64,000 nt of DNA from Bacteroidales bacterium (GTDB taxonomy: Bacteria; Bacteroidota; Bacteroidia; Bacteroidales; Marinilabiliaceae): positions 54,768 through 118,767 of the forward strand of contig JAKSLG010000006.1 in NCBI GenBank assembly GCA_024401295.1, given 5' to 3'. Positions 19,408 through 28,597 of the stretch are shown here, in pieces. The first letter of the stretch is position 1; the number at the start of each line of letters is the position of its first letter. The position numbers were made by a program, and so were the translations under genes. Under the pieces are notes generated by a model. It saw nothing but the letters and a program-made list of their open reading frames with translations, had not been told where the DNA came from and made no database searches.

Positions 19408-20664
19408 ATGAATAAAATCATTTCTGCATTCTACCTTCTCGGACTTTGGGTCTATGGCGCAATTCTTCGCATTGCCGCCCTGTTTCACCCAAAAGCAAAA
19501 CTGTTATGCAATGGCAGAAAAGAGACTTGGCAGAAGCTGAAAACCTACGACAACAGCAAACCTTGCGTGTGGATTCATGCAGCATCACTTGGCGAATTTG
19601 AACAAGGCAGACCAATAATTGAGGCAATAAAGAAGCATAATCCTGACAAAAAGGTCGTGCTGACGTTCTATTCGCCATCAGGCTATGAAGTCAGAAAGAA
19701 CTACAATCTGGCCAACCTCATTTGCTATTTACCAGCTGATGGCCCTTCGAATGCGAGTCAATTCATAGATGCGATAAACCCTGAGAAAGTAATATTTGTC
19801 AAGTACGAATTTTGGCATTTCTTCCTTGCGGAGACAAAGAAACGCAACATTCCGCTCTATGGCATATCAATGATTTTCCGCGAGCAGCAACCTTTCTTTG
19901 CCAAAGGCTTGTATGGCGGATGGTTTATTGACATGTTGAAAAAATTCACACACATCTACGTTCAAGACAAAAAATCGGCAGAGCTTCTCGACAGTATCGC
20001 AATCAGCAACCACTCGACTGTCGGCGACACTCGATTTGATCGCGTAAAGAAAGTTGTTGAATCTTGCGGCGACGTTGAAATAGCACAAAAGTTTGTCAGC
20101 AATGCCGATTTTGTCATGGTTGCCGGAAGTTCATGGGAACCAGATGAAAACGTCTATATGCCTTATATAAACAACAGTTCGAACAACATAAAGCTCATTG
20201 TAGCGACACATGAGGTTCATCGCGAGCGAGTTGAAAAATTGAAATCGACAATTTCAGTCAAGAGTTTCTTTTTCACGAATCCGCCAGCAGACCCGGAGAA
20301 CTACAATGTCATGATTGTTGACACTATAGGACTGCTTACTACCATATACAAATATGGTCAGATTGCATACGTTGGAGGTGGATTTGGCAAGGGTATACAC
20401 AACACACTTGAACCTGCAGCCTACGGAATGCCTGTCATCTTTGGTCCGAAACACAAGAAATTCAAGGAAGCTCTCGACCTCATCGACTGCGGAGGCGGTT
20501 TCTGTGTCACGACTCAGGAAGAATTCGAAAAACTCATCAATTCGCTTCGTAACGACGAGACGAAGTTTAATGCTGCACGAAAGGCAGCAGGCGACTACGT
20601 TGCACAGATGTGCGGAGCAACAGACGTAATAATGTCGGAAGTTTTTAAAATTAATCAACTTTAA
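19408..20664 (+). CDS. waaA: 3-deoxy-D-manno-octulosonic acid transferase
   Basis: A 418-residue GT30 enzyme (also called KdtA). One N-terminal membrane anchor (about 5-25) is followed by the catalytic base motif WIHAASLGEFEQGRP. The second Rossmann domain has VAGSSWEPDE and the donor-binding YVGGGFGKGIHNTLEP. It transfers Kdo from CMP-Kdo to the lipid A precursor at the inner membrane. It starts 17 bases after the sensor phosphatase and is followed 11 bases later by the aquaporin gene, within the same envelope operon. Confidence 0.93.
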   Translation: MNKIISAFYLLGLWVYGAILRIAALFHPKAKLLCNGRKETWQKLKTYDNSKPCVWIHAASLGEFEQGRPIIEAIKKHNPDKKVVLTFYSPSGYEVRKNYNLANLICYLPADGPSNASQFIDAINPEKVIFVKYEFWHFFLAETKKRNIPLYGISMIFREQQPFFAKGLYGGWFIDMLKKFTHIYVQDKKSAELLDSIAISNHSTVGDTRFDRVKKVVESCGDVEIAQKFVSNADFVMVAGSSWEPDENVYMPYINNSSNNIKLIVATHEVHRERVEKLKSTISVKSFFFTNPPADPENYNVMIVDTIGLLTTIYKYGQIAYVGGGFGKGIHNTLEPAAYGMPVIFGPKHKKFKEALDLIDCGGGFCVTTQEEFEKLINSLRNDETKFNAARKAAGDYVAQMCGATDVIMSEVFKINQL

Positions 20665-20675
20665 ATTTTTTTGCT

Positions 20676-21338
20676 ATGAAAAAGTATCTTGCAGAAATGG
20701 TGGGCACTATGGTGCTCGTTCTTATGGGTTGCGGCACAGCCGTTAGCTTGAATTGCGGTGTTGACACTGCATCGGTAGTTGGCACAGCTGTTGCCTTTGG
20801 TCTTGCTGTTGTTGCCATGGCATACACAATCGGCGGCATCTCTGGTTGCCACATCAACCCAGCGATTACTCTCGGTTGCCTTCTCACAGGTCGCATTAGC
20901 GGCAAGGACGCTGGCATGTACATGCTTTTCCAGGTTATCGGCGCATTCATCGGTAGCGGCTTGTTGGCTTTGTTGGTAAGCCAGGTCGGTGCTGATGGCA
21001 CACAGACAGGCGCAAACGCATGTGCAAACGGTCCAGTTGCTGCATGCATCGCAGAAGTTATCTTGACTTGCGTATTCGTGCTCGTTGTTCTCGGTACAAC
21101 TGACGAGAAGAAGGGTGCAGGCAACTTTGCTGGTCTTGCAATTGGCCTTTCACTTATCCTTGTTCACCTTGTTGGTATCCACTACACAGGAACTTCTGTA
21201 AATCCAGCTCGTTCAATTGCTCCTGCAGTCTTCGAAGGTGGCGCTGCTCTCAATCAGCTTTGGGCATTCATCGTTGGCCCATTCATTGGTGCAGCCCTTG
21301 CAGCAGGCATTTGGAAAATGGTAAGCTGCGAGAAATAA
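20676..21338 (+). CDS. aqpZ: Aquaporin (AqpZ-like, MIP family)
   Basis: A 220-residue channel with six transmembrane helices and both half-helix signatures intact: GCHINPAITLG and GTSVNPARS. The short length and the second-motif Arg (NPAR) fit water-selective AqpZ better than glycerol facilitators. It lies in the inner membrane. It follows waaA by 11 bases and ends the operon at a terminator with a TTCG tetraloop. Confidence 0.92.
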   Translation: MKKYLAEMVGTMVLVLMGCGTAVSLNCGVDTASVVGTAVAFGLAVVAMAYTIGGISGCHINPAITLGCLLTGRISGKDAGMYMLFQVIGAFIGSGLLALLVSQVGADGTQTGANACANGPVAACIAEVILTCVFVLVVLGTTDEKKGAGNFAGLAIGLSLILVHLVGIHYTGTSVNPARSIAPAVFEGGAALNQLWAFIVGPFIGAALAAGIWKMVSCEK

Positions 21339-21361
21339 TAGAATAAGATCAACTTGCATAT

Positions 21362-21394
21362 AAAGGTTGGCAACTTCGGTTGTCAACCTTTTTC
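21362..21394 (+). terminator. Terminator after aquaporin gene, UUCG tetraloop
   Basis: A 13-base stem (AAAGGTTGGCAAC with GTTGTCAACCTTT, one G-U) closed by TTCG, then TT. The C(UUCG)G loop is an exceptionally stable tetraloop. Confidence 0.88.
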
Positions 21395-21427
21395 ATTCCA
21401 AACAGCTTCTTAAAGTCCACTCTGTTA

Positions 21428-21458
21428 TTGCAATAATTCCCCATAATTGATAACTTTG
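21428..21458 (+). promoter_or_regulatory. Promoter for marC-rnhA operon
   Basis: ATTG (TTG at 21428-21430), a 20-base spacer and TAACTTTG at 21451-21458, 20 bases before the ATG at 21479. Confidence 0.65.
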
Positions 21459-21478
21459 TTTTGTGAAAACACACACGT

Positions 21479-22069
21479 ATGGATATCAATTCACTAGAAA
21501 TATTATCGTCATTCATCGTGCTTTTTGCCGTGATAGACATACTTGGTTCACTGCCGATTGTCATCTCTATGCAAGAAAAAGGCATTGACATTTCACCCGC
21601 GAAGACAACCATAATTGCATTCATAATTCTTGTTGCATTCATGTATCTTGGCGAGGCATTATTGTCACTCTTTGGTGTCGACATCAATTCGTTTGCCGTA
21701 GCCGGAGCATTCGTACTTTTCATAATCGGACTCGAAATGGTCTGCGGTCTCGAAATATTCAAACAAGATTCGCCTGGCACGACAGATGCCATCGTACCTC
21801 TTGCATTTCCTCTTCTAGCCGGACCGGGAACATTCACGTCACTTCTTTCGATGCGAGCAGAATATGCGGCAATAAACATTGTCATTGCCTTGATTCTGAA
21901 CATGATTGTAGTATATCTCATGCTTCGCTCAACAGCAATAATTTCGAAAGTCATGGGCTCCGGCGGTTTATACGTCATCAAGAAATTCTTCGGAATCATC
22001 GTGTTGGCTATAGCCATTAAACTCTTCACAAGCAATCTCACAAGTCTCATTGAGCAATTCTCGAATTAG
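21479..22069 (+). CDS. MarC family integral membrane protein
   Basis: A 196-residue protein with six predicted membrane helices. The N terminus FIVLFAVIDILGSLPIVISM and the central FPLLAGPGTFTSLLSM are the family signatures (UPF0056/MarC). Members have been linked to multiple antibiotic resistance in name only; the transported substrate is unknown. It leads a three-gene run: the next ATG is three bases after its stop. Confidence 0.88.
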   Translation: MDINSLEILSSFIVLFAVIDILGSLPIVISMQEKGIDISPAKTTIIAFIILVAFMYLGEALLSLFGVDINSFAVAGAFVLFIIGLEMVCGLEIFKQDSPGTTDAIVPLAFPLLAGPGTFTSLLSMRAEYAAINIVIALILNMIVVYLMLRSTAIISKVMGSGGLYVIKKFFGIIVLAIAIKLFTSNLTSLIEQFSN

Positions 22070-22072
22070 GCA

Positions 22073-22693
22073 ATGGCTAAAAAAGAAAAATTCTACGTCA
22101 TATGGCGTGGCCGCGAAACTGGGATATTCACAGATTGGGACGAAGCAAAGCGCCACGTAATAGGTTTTGCAACAGCACGATATAAAAGTTACGCGACACG
22201 TACAGAAGCTGAAGAAGCCTTCGCGGCAGGTGCGCCTGCCGCAACATCAAACGACGCGAAGTCTCAAATTGAGAAAGAAGTTCCTACGCCGATTTTCAAA
22301 AGCATAGCCGTTGATGCGGCATGCTCTGGCAATCCCGGAAAAATGGAATATCGAGGTGTGTCACTTTGGAACAACAAAGAGATTTTTCATATGAAATTCG
22401 AACTTGGCACAAACAATATAGGCGAATTTCTTGCAATCGTACATGCGCTTGGAATACTGAAAAACAACGATGCCAAAGACGTTGTGATATACAGCGATTC
22501 AAAAATTGCCATGAATTGGGTCAAACAAGGCGTATGTAAGACAAAGCTTCAACAGACTCCACGAACAATCGAATTGCTATCGCTTGTCCAAAGAGCAGAA
22601 AAATGGCTTGCGACAAACGATTTTCGCGTTGAGATCATCAAATGGCCAACAGAGAAATGGGGAGAGATTCCTGCAGATTTCGGCAGAAAATAG
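22073..22693 (+). CDS. rnhA: Ribonuclease H1 with N-terminal viroplasmin domain
   Basis: A 206-residue protein. Residues 1-50 form the RNA/DNA-hybrid-binding viroplasmin (RNase H1 N-terminal) domain, KKEKFYVIWRGRETGIFTDW. The catalytic domain follows, with the four acidic residues in VDAACSGNPG, NIGEFLAIV, IYSDSKIAM and the C-terminal IPADFGRK. It degrades RNA in RNA-DNA hybrids. It is packed between marC and an unknown secreted protein (three-base gaps on both sides). Confidence 0.9.
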   Translation: MAKKEKFYVIWRGRETGIFTDWDEAKRHVIGFATARYKSYATRTEAEEAFAAGAPAATSNDAKSQIEKEVPTPIFKSIAVDAACSGNPGKMEYRGVSLWNNKEIFHMKFELGTNNIGEFLAIVHALGILKNNDAKDVVIYSDSKIAMNWVKQGVCKTKLQQTPRTIELLSLVQRAEKWLATNDFRVEIIKWPTEKWGEIPADFGRK

Positions 22694-22696
22694 ATA

Positions 22697-23920
22697 ATGG
22701 AACAAATGACCGCAAAAAGAATCCTTATCTATTTCCTTGTGTTTTTTTCGACACATATTGCCGCACAGGAATACTATGGACCGTTGGTCAATTCCAAAAT
22801 CATCAACCTTTATCATCCGACATTTGCAATAAGCGACAACACCAATCTTACGCTATCGGGTGTAGATCAATACACTTTTGGTTATCATCCAGTTAGCGGT
22901 TTCGCACTTGAACAATCAGCCGAACTAACACGCAACAATTTTAGAACTTCCGCAACAGCAGGTTATGCATTCAGCGCAAAACAGCCAATTGCGAAATACG
23001 ACATTGGAATATATCGAGACCAACTCAGCGTAAAACTAAGCGCGCAACATTGTTTCTATGACTGGAAAGCCGATTTGGGAGAACGACAGTTTGGAAATTC
23101 AATCCGATCTGTTTTCAGCAAAAGAAACAGCAAAAGCATTTTTCTCTTAGACAAAGCCAACTTACAATTCTCATTTTTACCATATAACTGGCTGAAACTC
23201 AATTCAGACATCTCTATCGCAAGAATAAAACGCCAAGAAAACAGATGCAACTTTTCGCTATTTAGACGAGACAAAGACTTCACACCAAACACGCCATATA
23301 ATAATCACATGACGACTGAAAACATTAACAACCGTACTGTTTACGATGTCAGTGTCAATGTAGCAATTGTGGCGGAAAGCAACGAGACGAACAATCGATC
23401 AATAGATTTTCGAGCCATTCACTCGATAAATGACTCACATCTTGAAGGCTATGGACATACCCATATAAGTGCGATATATAAAAACCTACACCGCACATCG
23501 AACAGCCTGTTTGCTTGTGAAATTGAATGCGGAACATTCTTCAATGCCAACGATCTGAGTTTTCTACACTGGCAACACTACAAAGGAACAGACAAAATGT
23601 TCGGACTGAGCAACGAACTAAGTGGATATGAAGGATTTGTCACATTTAAAACCTACGAACTGAGCACAAACAAATGGCATGCAATGGCAAAAACCAGCAT
23701 CATAACGCAACGCCATGTCATCAAAGTACTTGAAAAGGCGTACATCAGTCAGGAACTATACGCTAGATGTGCAATCAGTGGACTTGACAATCGTCCATAT
23801 TCTGAATTTGGCTATGGATTTGGCAATATTTTAGGTCAGCTACGCGCGACATGCTTTGTCTCATTCTGCGGTAACGACTTCAGAAAAGTAGAATTTCGCA
23901 TGGGTGCCGACATAAAATAA
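22697..23920 (+). CDS. Secreted protein of unknown function, probably outer-membrane
   Basis: I do not recognise this 407-residue protein. It has a signal peptide (MEQMTAKRILIYFLVFFSTHIAA, then QEYYG). The rest is rich in alternating polar/hydrophobic strands with many aromatic residues and few helices, and ends in FRKVEFRMGADIK. That is compatible with an outer-membrane beta-barrel or a periplasmic beta-protein. It starts three bases after rnhA and so is co-transcribed with marC and rnhA. There is no terminator before the promoter of the following glycosyltransferase. Confidence 0.6.
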   Translation: MEQMTAKRILIYFLVFFSTHIAAQEYYGPLVNSKIINLYHPTFAISDNTNLTLSGVDQYTFGYHPVSGFALEQSAELTRNNFRTSATAGYAFSAKQPIAKYDIGIYRDQLSVKLSAQHCFYDWKADLGERQFGNSIRSVFSKRNSKSIFLLDKANLQFSFLPYNWLKLNSDISIARIKRQENRCNFSLFRRDKDFTPNTPYNNHMTTENINNRTVYDVSVNVAIVAESNETNNRSIDFRAIHSINDSHLEGYGHTHISAIYKNLHRTSNSLFACEIECGTFFNANDLSFLHWQHYKGTDKMFGLSNELSGYEGFVTFKTYELSTNKWHAMAKTSIITQRHVIKVLEKAYISQELYARCAISGLDNRPYSEFGYGFGNILGQLRATCFVSFCGNDFRKVEFRMGADIK

Positions 23921-23952
23921 GCAAAAAGAGGTGTTATGTGCTGAACATTTCA

Positions 23953-23961
23953 TACCTTTGC
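23953..23961 (+). promoter_or_regulatory. Promoter -7 element for the GT4 gene
   Basis: TACCTTTGC, 17 bases before the ATG at 23979. A weak GTGT lies 18 bases upstream in place of TTTG. Confidence 0.5.
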
Positions 23962-23978
23962 GTGATAAACACTAACAA

Positions 23979-25094
23979 ATGAGAATAGCATTCGACGCTA
24001 AAAGATTGTACAACAATTTCACGGGTCTGGGAAATCATAGCCGCACAACAATTGATATACTGACGGCTTCTTTTCCAGAGAACGAATACTATCTCTATAC
24101 TCCAAAAATCAAGTACAACGGAGTAACAGAACCATTCCTTCATAAAGACAGATGCAAAACCATAGGGCCAGACTGTGTTGTTAGAGGCAGTCTTTGGAGA
24201 ACAATCGGCACGCCGTCGTCTATGAAGAAGAATGGAATCGAATTATTCCACGGACTGAGTAACGAAATACCGATGGGACTCTCAAATGTCGGAATTCCAT
24301 CCGTCGTAACCATTCATGATGTTGCTTTCCGTACGTTCCCAGACATGTACCATTGCTTGGATCGTTTTATATACGACACGAAATGGAGATATGCCTGCAA
24401 GCACGCGAACCGCATAATTGCAATAAGTGAAAGCACGAAGAAAGACATTATTCGTTTCTACAATGTCCCGGAGGAAAGGATTGATGTCATATATCAACCT
24501 GTTGCAAGGCAATTCTATACGCCTATCGAGGTTTCCGACAAGGAAATAGCATCGCTTCCACCATATATTCTATATGTAGGATCAATTAACTCCAGAAAGA
24601 ATCTTCTCGGAGTTGTGAAGGCCATGGAGTTGCTTCCAAAGGATCTTCAAATTCCACTTGTTATCATAGGCACAGGCAATATATACAAGCAGCAAGTGAA
24701 GCGATATATTGCCAGAAAGGGCATGGAAAAGCTGTTCATCTGGCCAGAAAATGTCACAAATGAGCAACTACAGCAATATTATACACAGGCAACTGCATTC
24801 ATATACCCTTCGTTTTATGAAGGTTTTGGATTACCCGTTGTTGAGGCGCAGTTGTGTGGTTGCCCAGTCATAACAAGCGATGTCAGCAGCCTTCCAGAAG
24901 TTGGCGGTCCACATTCATTTAAGGTCAATCCGAATAGTGCAAAAGAAATAAGCGAGAGTATTGCCCATATTTTGACAGACGACAATCTGAGAGAAAAGAT
25001 GAAAGCAGATGGCCGAAATTATGCTTTGCAAAATTTCGATCCAGACATTCTTGCACAGAAACTTTTTGGAGTTTACAAAGACCTGTTAAAGTAG
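23979..25094 (+). CDS. Family 4 glycosyltransferase (GT4)
   Basis: A 371-residue GT-B fold enzyme. The acceptor domain starts MRIAFDAKRLYNNFTGLGNH. The donor domain has YILYVGSINSRKN and the E(x7)E motif YEGFGLPVVEAQLCG, followed by SDVSSLPEVGG. Such enzymes transfer sugars from nucleotide donors in polysaccharide or glycoprotein glycan assembly. It faces the minus-strand glycosyltransferase operon tail-to-tail with a 20-base gap, suggesting a common glycan. Donor and acceptor cannot be read from the sequence. Confidence 0.85.
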   Translation: MRIAFDAKRLYNNFTGLGNHSRTTIDILTASFPENEYYLYTPKIKYNGVTEPFLHKDRCKTIGPDCVVRGSLWRTIGTPSSMKKNGIELFHGLSNEIPMGLSNVGIPSVVTIHDVAFRTFPDMYHCLDRFIYDTKWRYACKHANRIIAISESTKKDIIRFYNVPEERIDVIYQPVARQFYTPIEVSDKEIASLPPYILYVGSINSRKNLLGVVKAMELLPKDLQIPLVIIGTGNIYKQQVKRYIARKGMEKLFIWPENVTNEQLQQYYTQATAFIYPSFYEGFGLPVVEAQLCGCPVITSDVSSLPEVGGPHSFKVNPNSAKEISESIAHILTDDNLREKMKADGRNYALQNFDPDILAQKLFGVYKDLLK

Positions 25095-25117
25095 ATCTTT
25101 ATTCCTCCTACTTTTTA
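25088..25117. terminator. Shared hairpin between convergent glycosyltransferase genes
   Basis: A seven-base stem AAAGTAG/CTACTTT overlaps both stop codons. It is flanked by T-rich sequence on the plus strand and A-rich on the left, so it could serve both directions. The loop is 13 bases, and the stem is modest. Confidence 0.5.
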
Positions 25118-26170
25118 ACTTTCAAGGCGTCTTTTCGCCTCCTTCATCAAAAACTTGCTTTTGATTGTATAATAGTTGCGTCCAATTACCGATTCGTACA
25201 TGTTATGCAAATCGAAGAAAGTCTTTGCCGGCTTCAGTACAACACCTGTCTTCGGCAATGACAAATCGAGTTTGTCGCAACAATTCGCAATAATGTTGAA
25301 CATATTATAGTCATCCAAAACGCGTTGGCGACTATCAATAATTGCATCAACACTTTTCGAATAAGCGTCATTCTCTATCAATTCGTCTATTACCTTTATC
25401 GCACCATCTATGTCTCGCACGTCAATACGAGAGAAAGATTTCTCGCTAAAATAATCTCCAGCATTCGTGCATCCATAATATATTGGATAACAGCCTGCCA
25501 GATAACAGTCTGACAACTTTTCCGTCCAATAGTATTTTGATGAAGAGTTTTCGATTACGACATGATATTTATAGTCAGCAAGGACATCCCACTTATCGTC
25601 AAAGCTCCTAAAACCGCGACCAAAAACATCTATCATGTCGCCATAATGTTCTTTAAGCTGCGACACGAACTTTATTCTCTCGTAATGTCCTTTGGTAAAT
25701 GCTTTGTTGCTTGTTATGACCGACATCAGTTTTTTCTTAGGTGGCAATGCCGAGCCGTTAAGCATATCATAAGTGATAGAATATTGGTCAGATTTCTTCC
25801 CCATGACCATGCCCGCATACCAGCATAGAACTGCCGGACCATATATGATATTCTTGTGTGTCAATTGTTCCTGGCACGAATGGAGCATTCCAAACTGATC
25901 TCTATATGACTTTGGAAAATCAACAACAGACAATGGCTCAGAAAGAGCGAGAATCGTATTTTGCGGAGCGACATTGAAATGTCGATTGTGCTTGATATAC
26001 TTGTTACGAACCACAACAATATCGTACTCTACTGGACATTCGCCAATCCAAAAATGGTACATACGATCTCCATGCTGCAACTGACGTTTTTCGTTTTTCA
26101 ACTGTCTAAAAACGCGATCATCAGCTCCGCTCACAATCAAAACATTTACATCTTTCACTCTTTGTTCCAT
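25115..26170 (-). CDS. GT10 family glycosyltransferase (fucosyltransferase-like)
   Basis: A 351-residue protein. The C-terminal half has the alpha-1,3/4-fucosyltransferase signature YKYHVVIENSSSKYYWTEKL followed by AGCYPIYYG, which binds GDP-fucose in GT10 enzymes. It is the last gene of a minus-strand operon and overlaps the preceding GT4 gene by 16 bases. A manC gene for GDP-mannose lies at 39.5 kb, but no GDP-mannose dehydratase or fucose synthase is in the window. Fucose transfer is the family expectation, not proven. Confidence 0.78.
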   Translation of the reverse strand: MEQRVKDVNVLIVSGADDRVFRQLKNEKRQLQHGDRMYHFWIGECPVEYDIVVVRNKYIKHNRHFNVAPQNTILALSEPLSVVDFPKSYRDQFGMLHSCQEQLTHKNIIYGPAVLCWYAGMVMGKKSDQYSITYDMLNGSALPPKKKLMSVITSNKAFTKGHYERIKFVSQLKEHYGDMIDVFGRGFRSFDDKWDVLADYKYHVVIENSSSKYYWTEKLSDCYLAGCYPIYYGCTNAGDYFSEKSFSRIDVRDIDGAIKVIDELIENDAYSKSVDAIIDSRQRVLDDYNMFNIIANCCDKLDLSLPKTGVVLKPAKTFFDLHNMYESVIGRNYYTIKSKFLMKEAKRRLES

Positions 26171-27144
26171 GGTAATAACTTTTTATTGTCGCACTGACTC
26201 TTTGGAATACTCGCATTAAGATGTCCACCGTTGAGTACGATCTCATATTTTTCGATATAGCCATCAGCCATCTTGTCGGCATTGAATGTTGTTCTGACAT
26301 AGTCATGACAGACAATAGACGAAAAAGAGGCATTCTCTATTCCATATATCATTTCGTCAGTGGATGATGACATAAAACCGACTTCTGGGACTACAATCTC
26401 GGGCATGGCGCCATACGGCGTACAGAAAACCGGAGCTCCGAAATAGAGACTTTCAATGACGTTCAAACCAAATGGCTCATGCCATATCACGGGATTCAAA
26501 AGACCCTTTGAACATTGCATGACATCGCGTTTCCTTACGCCTCCACACATCCCATGAAAAACAATCTTTGGACTCATGGTCATTCGGAATCCCATGTGGA
26601 AATTTATACGATTACCACCCAACACATCAAGTTTCACGCCTTTGGGAAAACGCTTGGCAATATCAACTGCACCAGCAACATTCTTGACTTTCCATGCTGC
26701 TTTTCCAAGAAAATGATAGTTTCTTCGACGTTTGGTCAAATCTGGCGCAGCATATTCTTCATCATCCCAATCGAGACCATTATAAACGAAAGAGCTGCTT
26801 CCAAAACGTTCAGCATGATTCGCAGACAAGAAGATGGAATTACGGCTCAACGACTTATTATAATTGCCGTGTATCGTTTCGACATAAGGCAAAGACAAAT
26901 CAGAGGGCACAGGAGAATGAAAATGGACGATATCTATATCTGCCGGTATTTGAGATACAAGCGAGACGCTTTTGTCTCTGATGACAACTCTCGCGAAATC
27001 CACATTCGCAGCTTTTGCACAAAGGAAAGTAACTTGATGTCCTTTTCGTGCCAGAGCCTTACCTAGACACCACACCATACGAGGCATGCCACCGTATGAT
27101 ATAACCGGAAGGATCGCATTTTCAGCAACCAAGAGAACATTCAT
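26155..27144 (-). CDS. Family 4 glycosyltransferase (GT4)
   Basis: A 329-residue GT-B enzyme. The N-terminal acceptor domain has ILPVISYGGMPRMVWCLGKAL. The donor-binding motif is WHEPFGLNVIESLYFGAPV followed by PYGAMPEIV. The start overlaps the GT2 stop by four bases (ATGA), and the end overlaps the GT10 start by 16 bases, showing tight translational coupling in the operon. Sugar and linkage are unknown. Confidence 0.85.
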   Translation of the reverse strand: MNVLLVAENAILPVISYGGMPRMVWCLGKALARKGHQVTFLCAKAANVDFARVVIRDKSVSLVSQIPADIDIVHFHSPVPSDLSLPYVETIHGNYNKSLSRNSIFLSANHAERFGSSSFVYNGLDWDDEEYAAPDLTKRRRNYHFLGKAAWKVKNVAGAVDIAKRFPKGVKLDVLGGNRINFHMGFRMTMSPKIVFHGMCGGVRKRDVMQCSKGLLNPVIWHEPFGLNVIESLYFGAPVFCTPYGAMPEIVVPEVGFMSSSTDEMIYGIENASFSSIVCHDYVRTTFNADKMADGYIEKYEIVLNGGHLNASIPKSQCDNKKLLPWNKE

Positions 27145-27968
27145 AGTTTCCTGATACCATTAGGCGTTTCAACGACCTTGTTTTTTCTGGTATTTTTTCG
27201 AATTTCTACGTTCGTCCTTATGGATTCCTTTGTTTTGTATGGACGCTTATGATCAAGATGCATGACTATTGCGGAATAGCGTATCTGCTTTGATTTTATG
27301 CCCAGATTCCACAATCGTTCACCAAATTCGCGATCTTGTCCGCCATAATGCATATCCTCATTATAGCCATTGATTTTCAGCATGTCTTCGCGCCAGCCAG
27401 AGGCATTACAGCCATTCCACGTTGCCTTAGTCGGCGTAATGAAATTCATAAAGGATGCGAACCAGGCCTTCCCAAAAAGTTTGGTCATCTTAAAACTGTT
27501 AGGCTGTCCATGTTGTTTCAGCCAACTAATCTTAAACACTCGTCCGCGCTCGACATCCTCTTGCTTGACACATTCGCTCACTGACATAATCATCTTGAAA
27601 TATCCGCCTGAAAGGAAGAAGCCTTTTTGCGCATATCTGCAATGTGTCTCAATAAAATCATGACGAGGAATGCAATCCTGATCTGTAAATATCAAATAAT
27701 CTGATTCCGCAGCGACCAAAGCCTTGTTGAGGATTTCAGATTTCTGGAAACCTCTGTCCTCATGCCATACATGCTTTATTGGCAAACGATCACGAAAACT
27801 ATCGATGAGAATACGAGTTTCATCGGTCGAGCCATCGTCTGCTATAACGATCTCGTCAGCCATGCGCGATTGGTACAAATAGCCCCAAAGCGTCTTTTCC
27901 AGCCATTTGGGATTATTGTAGGTCGAAATGACGACACCGACTTTTATTTCTTCAGAGGCTCCTATCAT
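27141..27968 (-). CDS. Family 2 glycosyltransferase (GT2) with galactosyltransferase-type C terminus
   Basis: A 275-residue GT-A enzyme. The nucleotide-binding start is VGVVISTYNNPKWLEKTL. Acidic motifs are IADDGSTDET and FTDQDCIP (metal-binding). The C-terminal segment GGQDREFGERLWNLGIK is the galactosyltransferase-like acceptor module found in many polysaccharide GT2 enzymes. It starts two bases after the folE stop. Confidence 0.85.
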   Translation of the reverse strand: MIGASEEIKVGVVISTYNNPKWLEKTLWGYLYQSRMADEIVIADDGSTDETRILIDSFRDRLPIKHVWHEDRGFQKSEILNKALVAAESDYLIFTDQDCIPRHDFIETHCRYAQKGFFLSGGYFKMIMSVSECVKQEDVERGRVFKISWLKQHGQPNSFKMTKLFGKAWFASFMNFITPTKATWNGCNASGWREDMLKINGYNEDMHYGGQDREFGERLWNLGIKSKQIRYSAIVMHLDHKRPYKTKESIRTNVEIRKNTRKNKVVETPNGIRKL

Positions 27969-27970
27969 AA

Positions 27971-28594
27971 TCAGTGCATTTGATGTCCGATGATATTGAA
28001 AAATTCTTCGCGTGTTGCTATGTTGTTTGCAAATGCACCAGTGAAATCACTCGTCGTGGTGAACGAATGCTGTTTCTGAACTCCACGCATCTGCATACAC
28101 ATGTGCTGTGCTTCGATGACAACTGCGACTCCAAGAGGATTAAGCGTGTTTTGAATACACTCCTTGATCTGTGTCGTGAGTCGTTCCTGAACCTGAAGAC
28201 GACGCGCATAAGCATCTACGACACGAGGAATCTTGCTGAGACCCGTGATGTGATTGCGGGGAATATAACCGACATGCGCCTTGCCGAAGAACGGCAGCAT
28301 GTGGTGCTCACACATGGAATAAATCTCGATATCCTTAACGACGACCATCTGCTGATATGGCTCGCGAAACATTGCGGCCTTCAAAATAGCTTCTGGATCT
28401 TCGTTATAACCCTTCAAAAGAAACTGCATAGCTTTTGCCACACGCTCTGGTGTCTTGATGAGACCTTCACGATTGACATCCTCGCCCATAAGTCCGAGAA
28501 TAGACTTTACATTGACAGCAAGGTCAGCTGTCAATTTCGGCTTGTAGATGTTGGCTTCGTCTTGAAGCTCCGAAGCGGAGAGAACTGTTGTCAT
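27971..28594 (-). CDS. folE: GTP cyclohydrolase I
   Basis: A 207-residue enzyme making 7,8-dihydroneopterin triphosphate for folate synthesis. Signatures are [12 protein letters not shown], the zinc and active-site motif [28 protein letters not shown], and [10 protein letters not shown] carrying the second zinc Cys. It is embedded between a glycogen-branching enzyme gene (three-base gap) and glycosyltransferase genes (two-base gap), an unusual setting for a folate gene. Confidence 0.95.
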   Translation of the reverse strand: MTTVLSASELQDEANIYKPKLTADLAVNVKSILGLMGEDVNREGLIKTPERVAKAMQFLLKGYNEDPEAILKAAMFREPYQQMVVVKDIEIYSMCEHHMLPFFGKAHVGYIPRNHITGLSKIPRVVDAYARRLQVQERLTTQIKECIQNTLNPLGVAVVIEAQHMCMQMRGVQKQHSFTTTSDFTGAFANNIATREEFFNIIGHQMH

Positions 28595-28597
28595 TTT

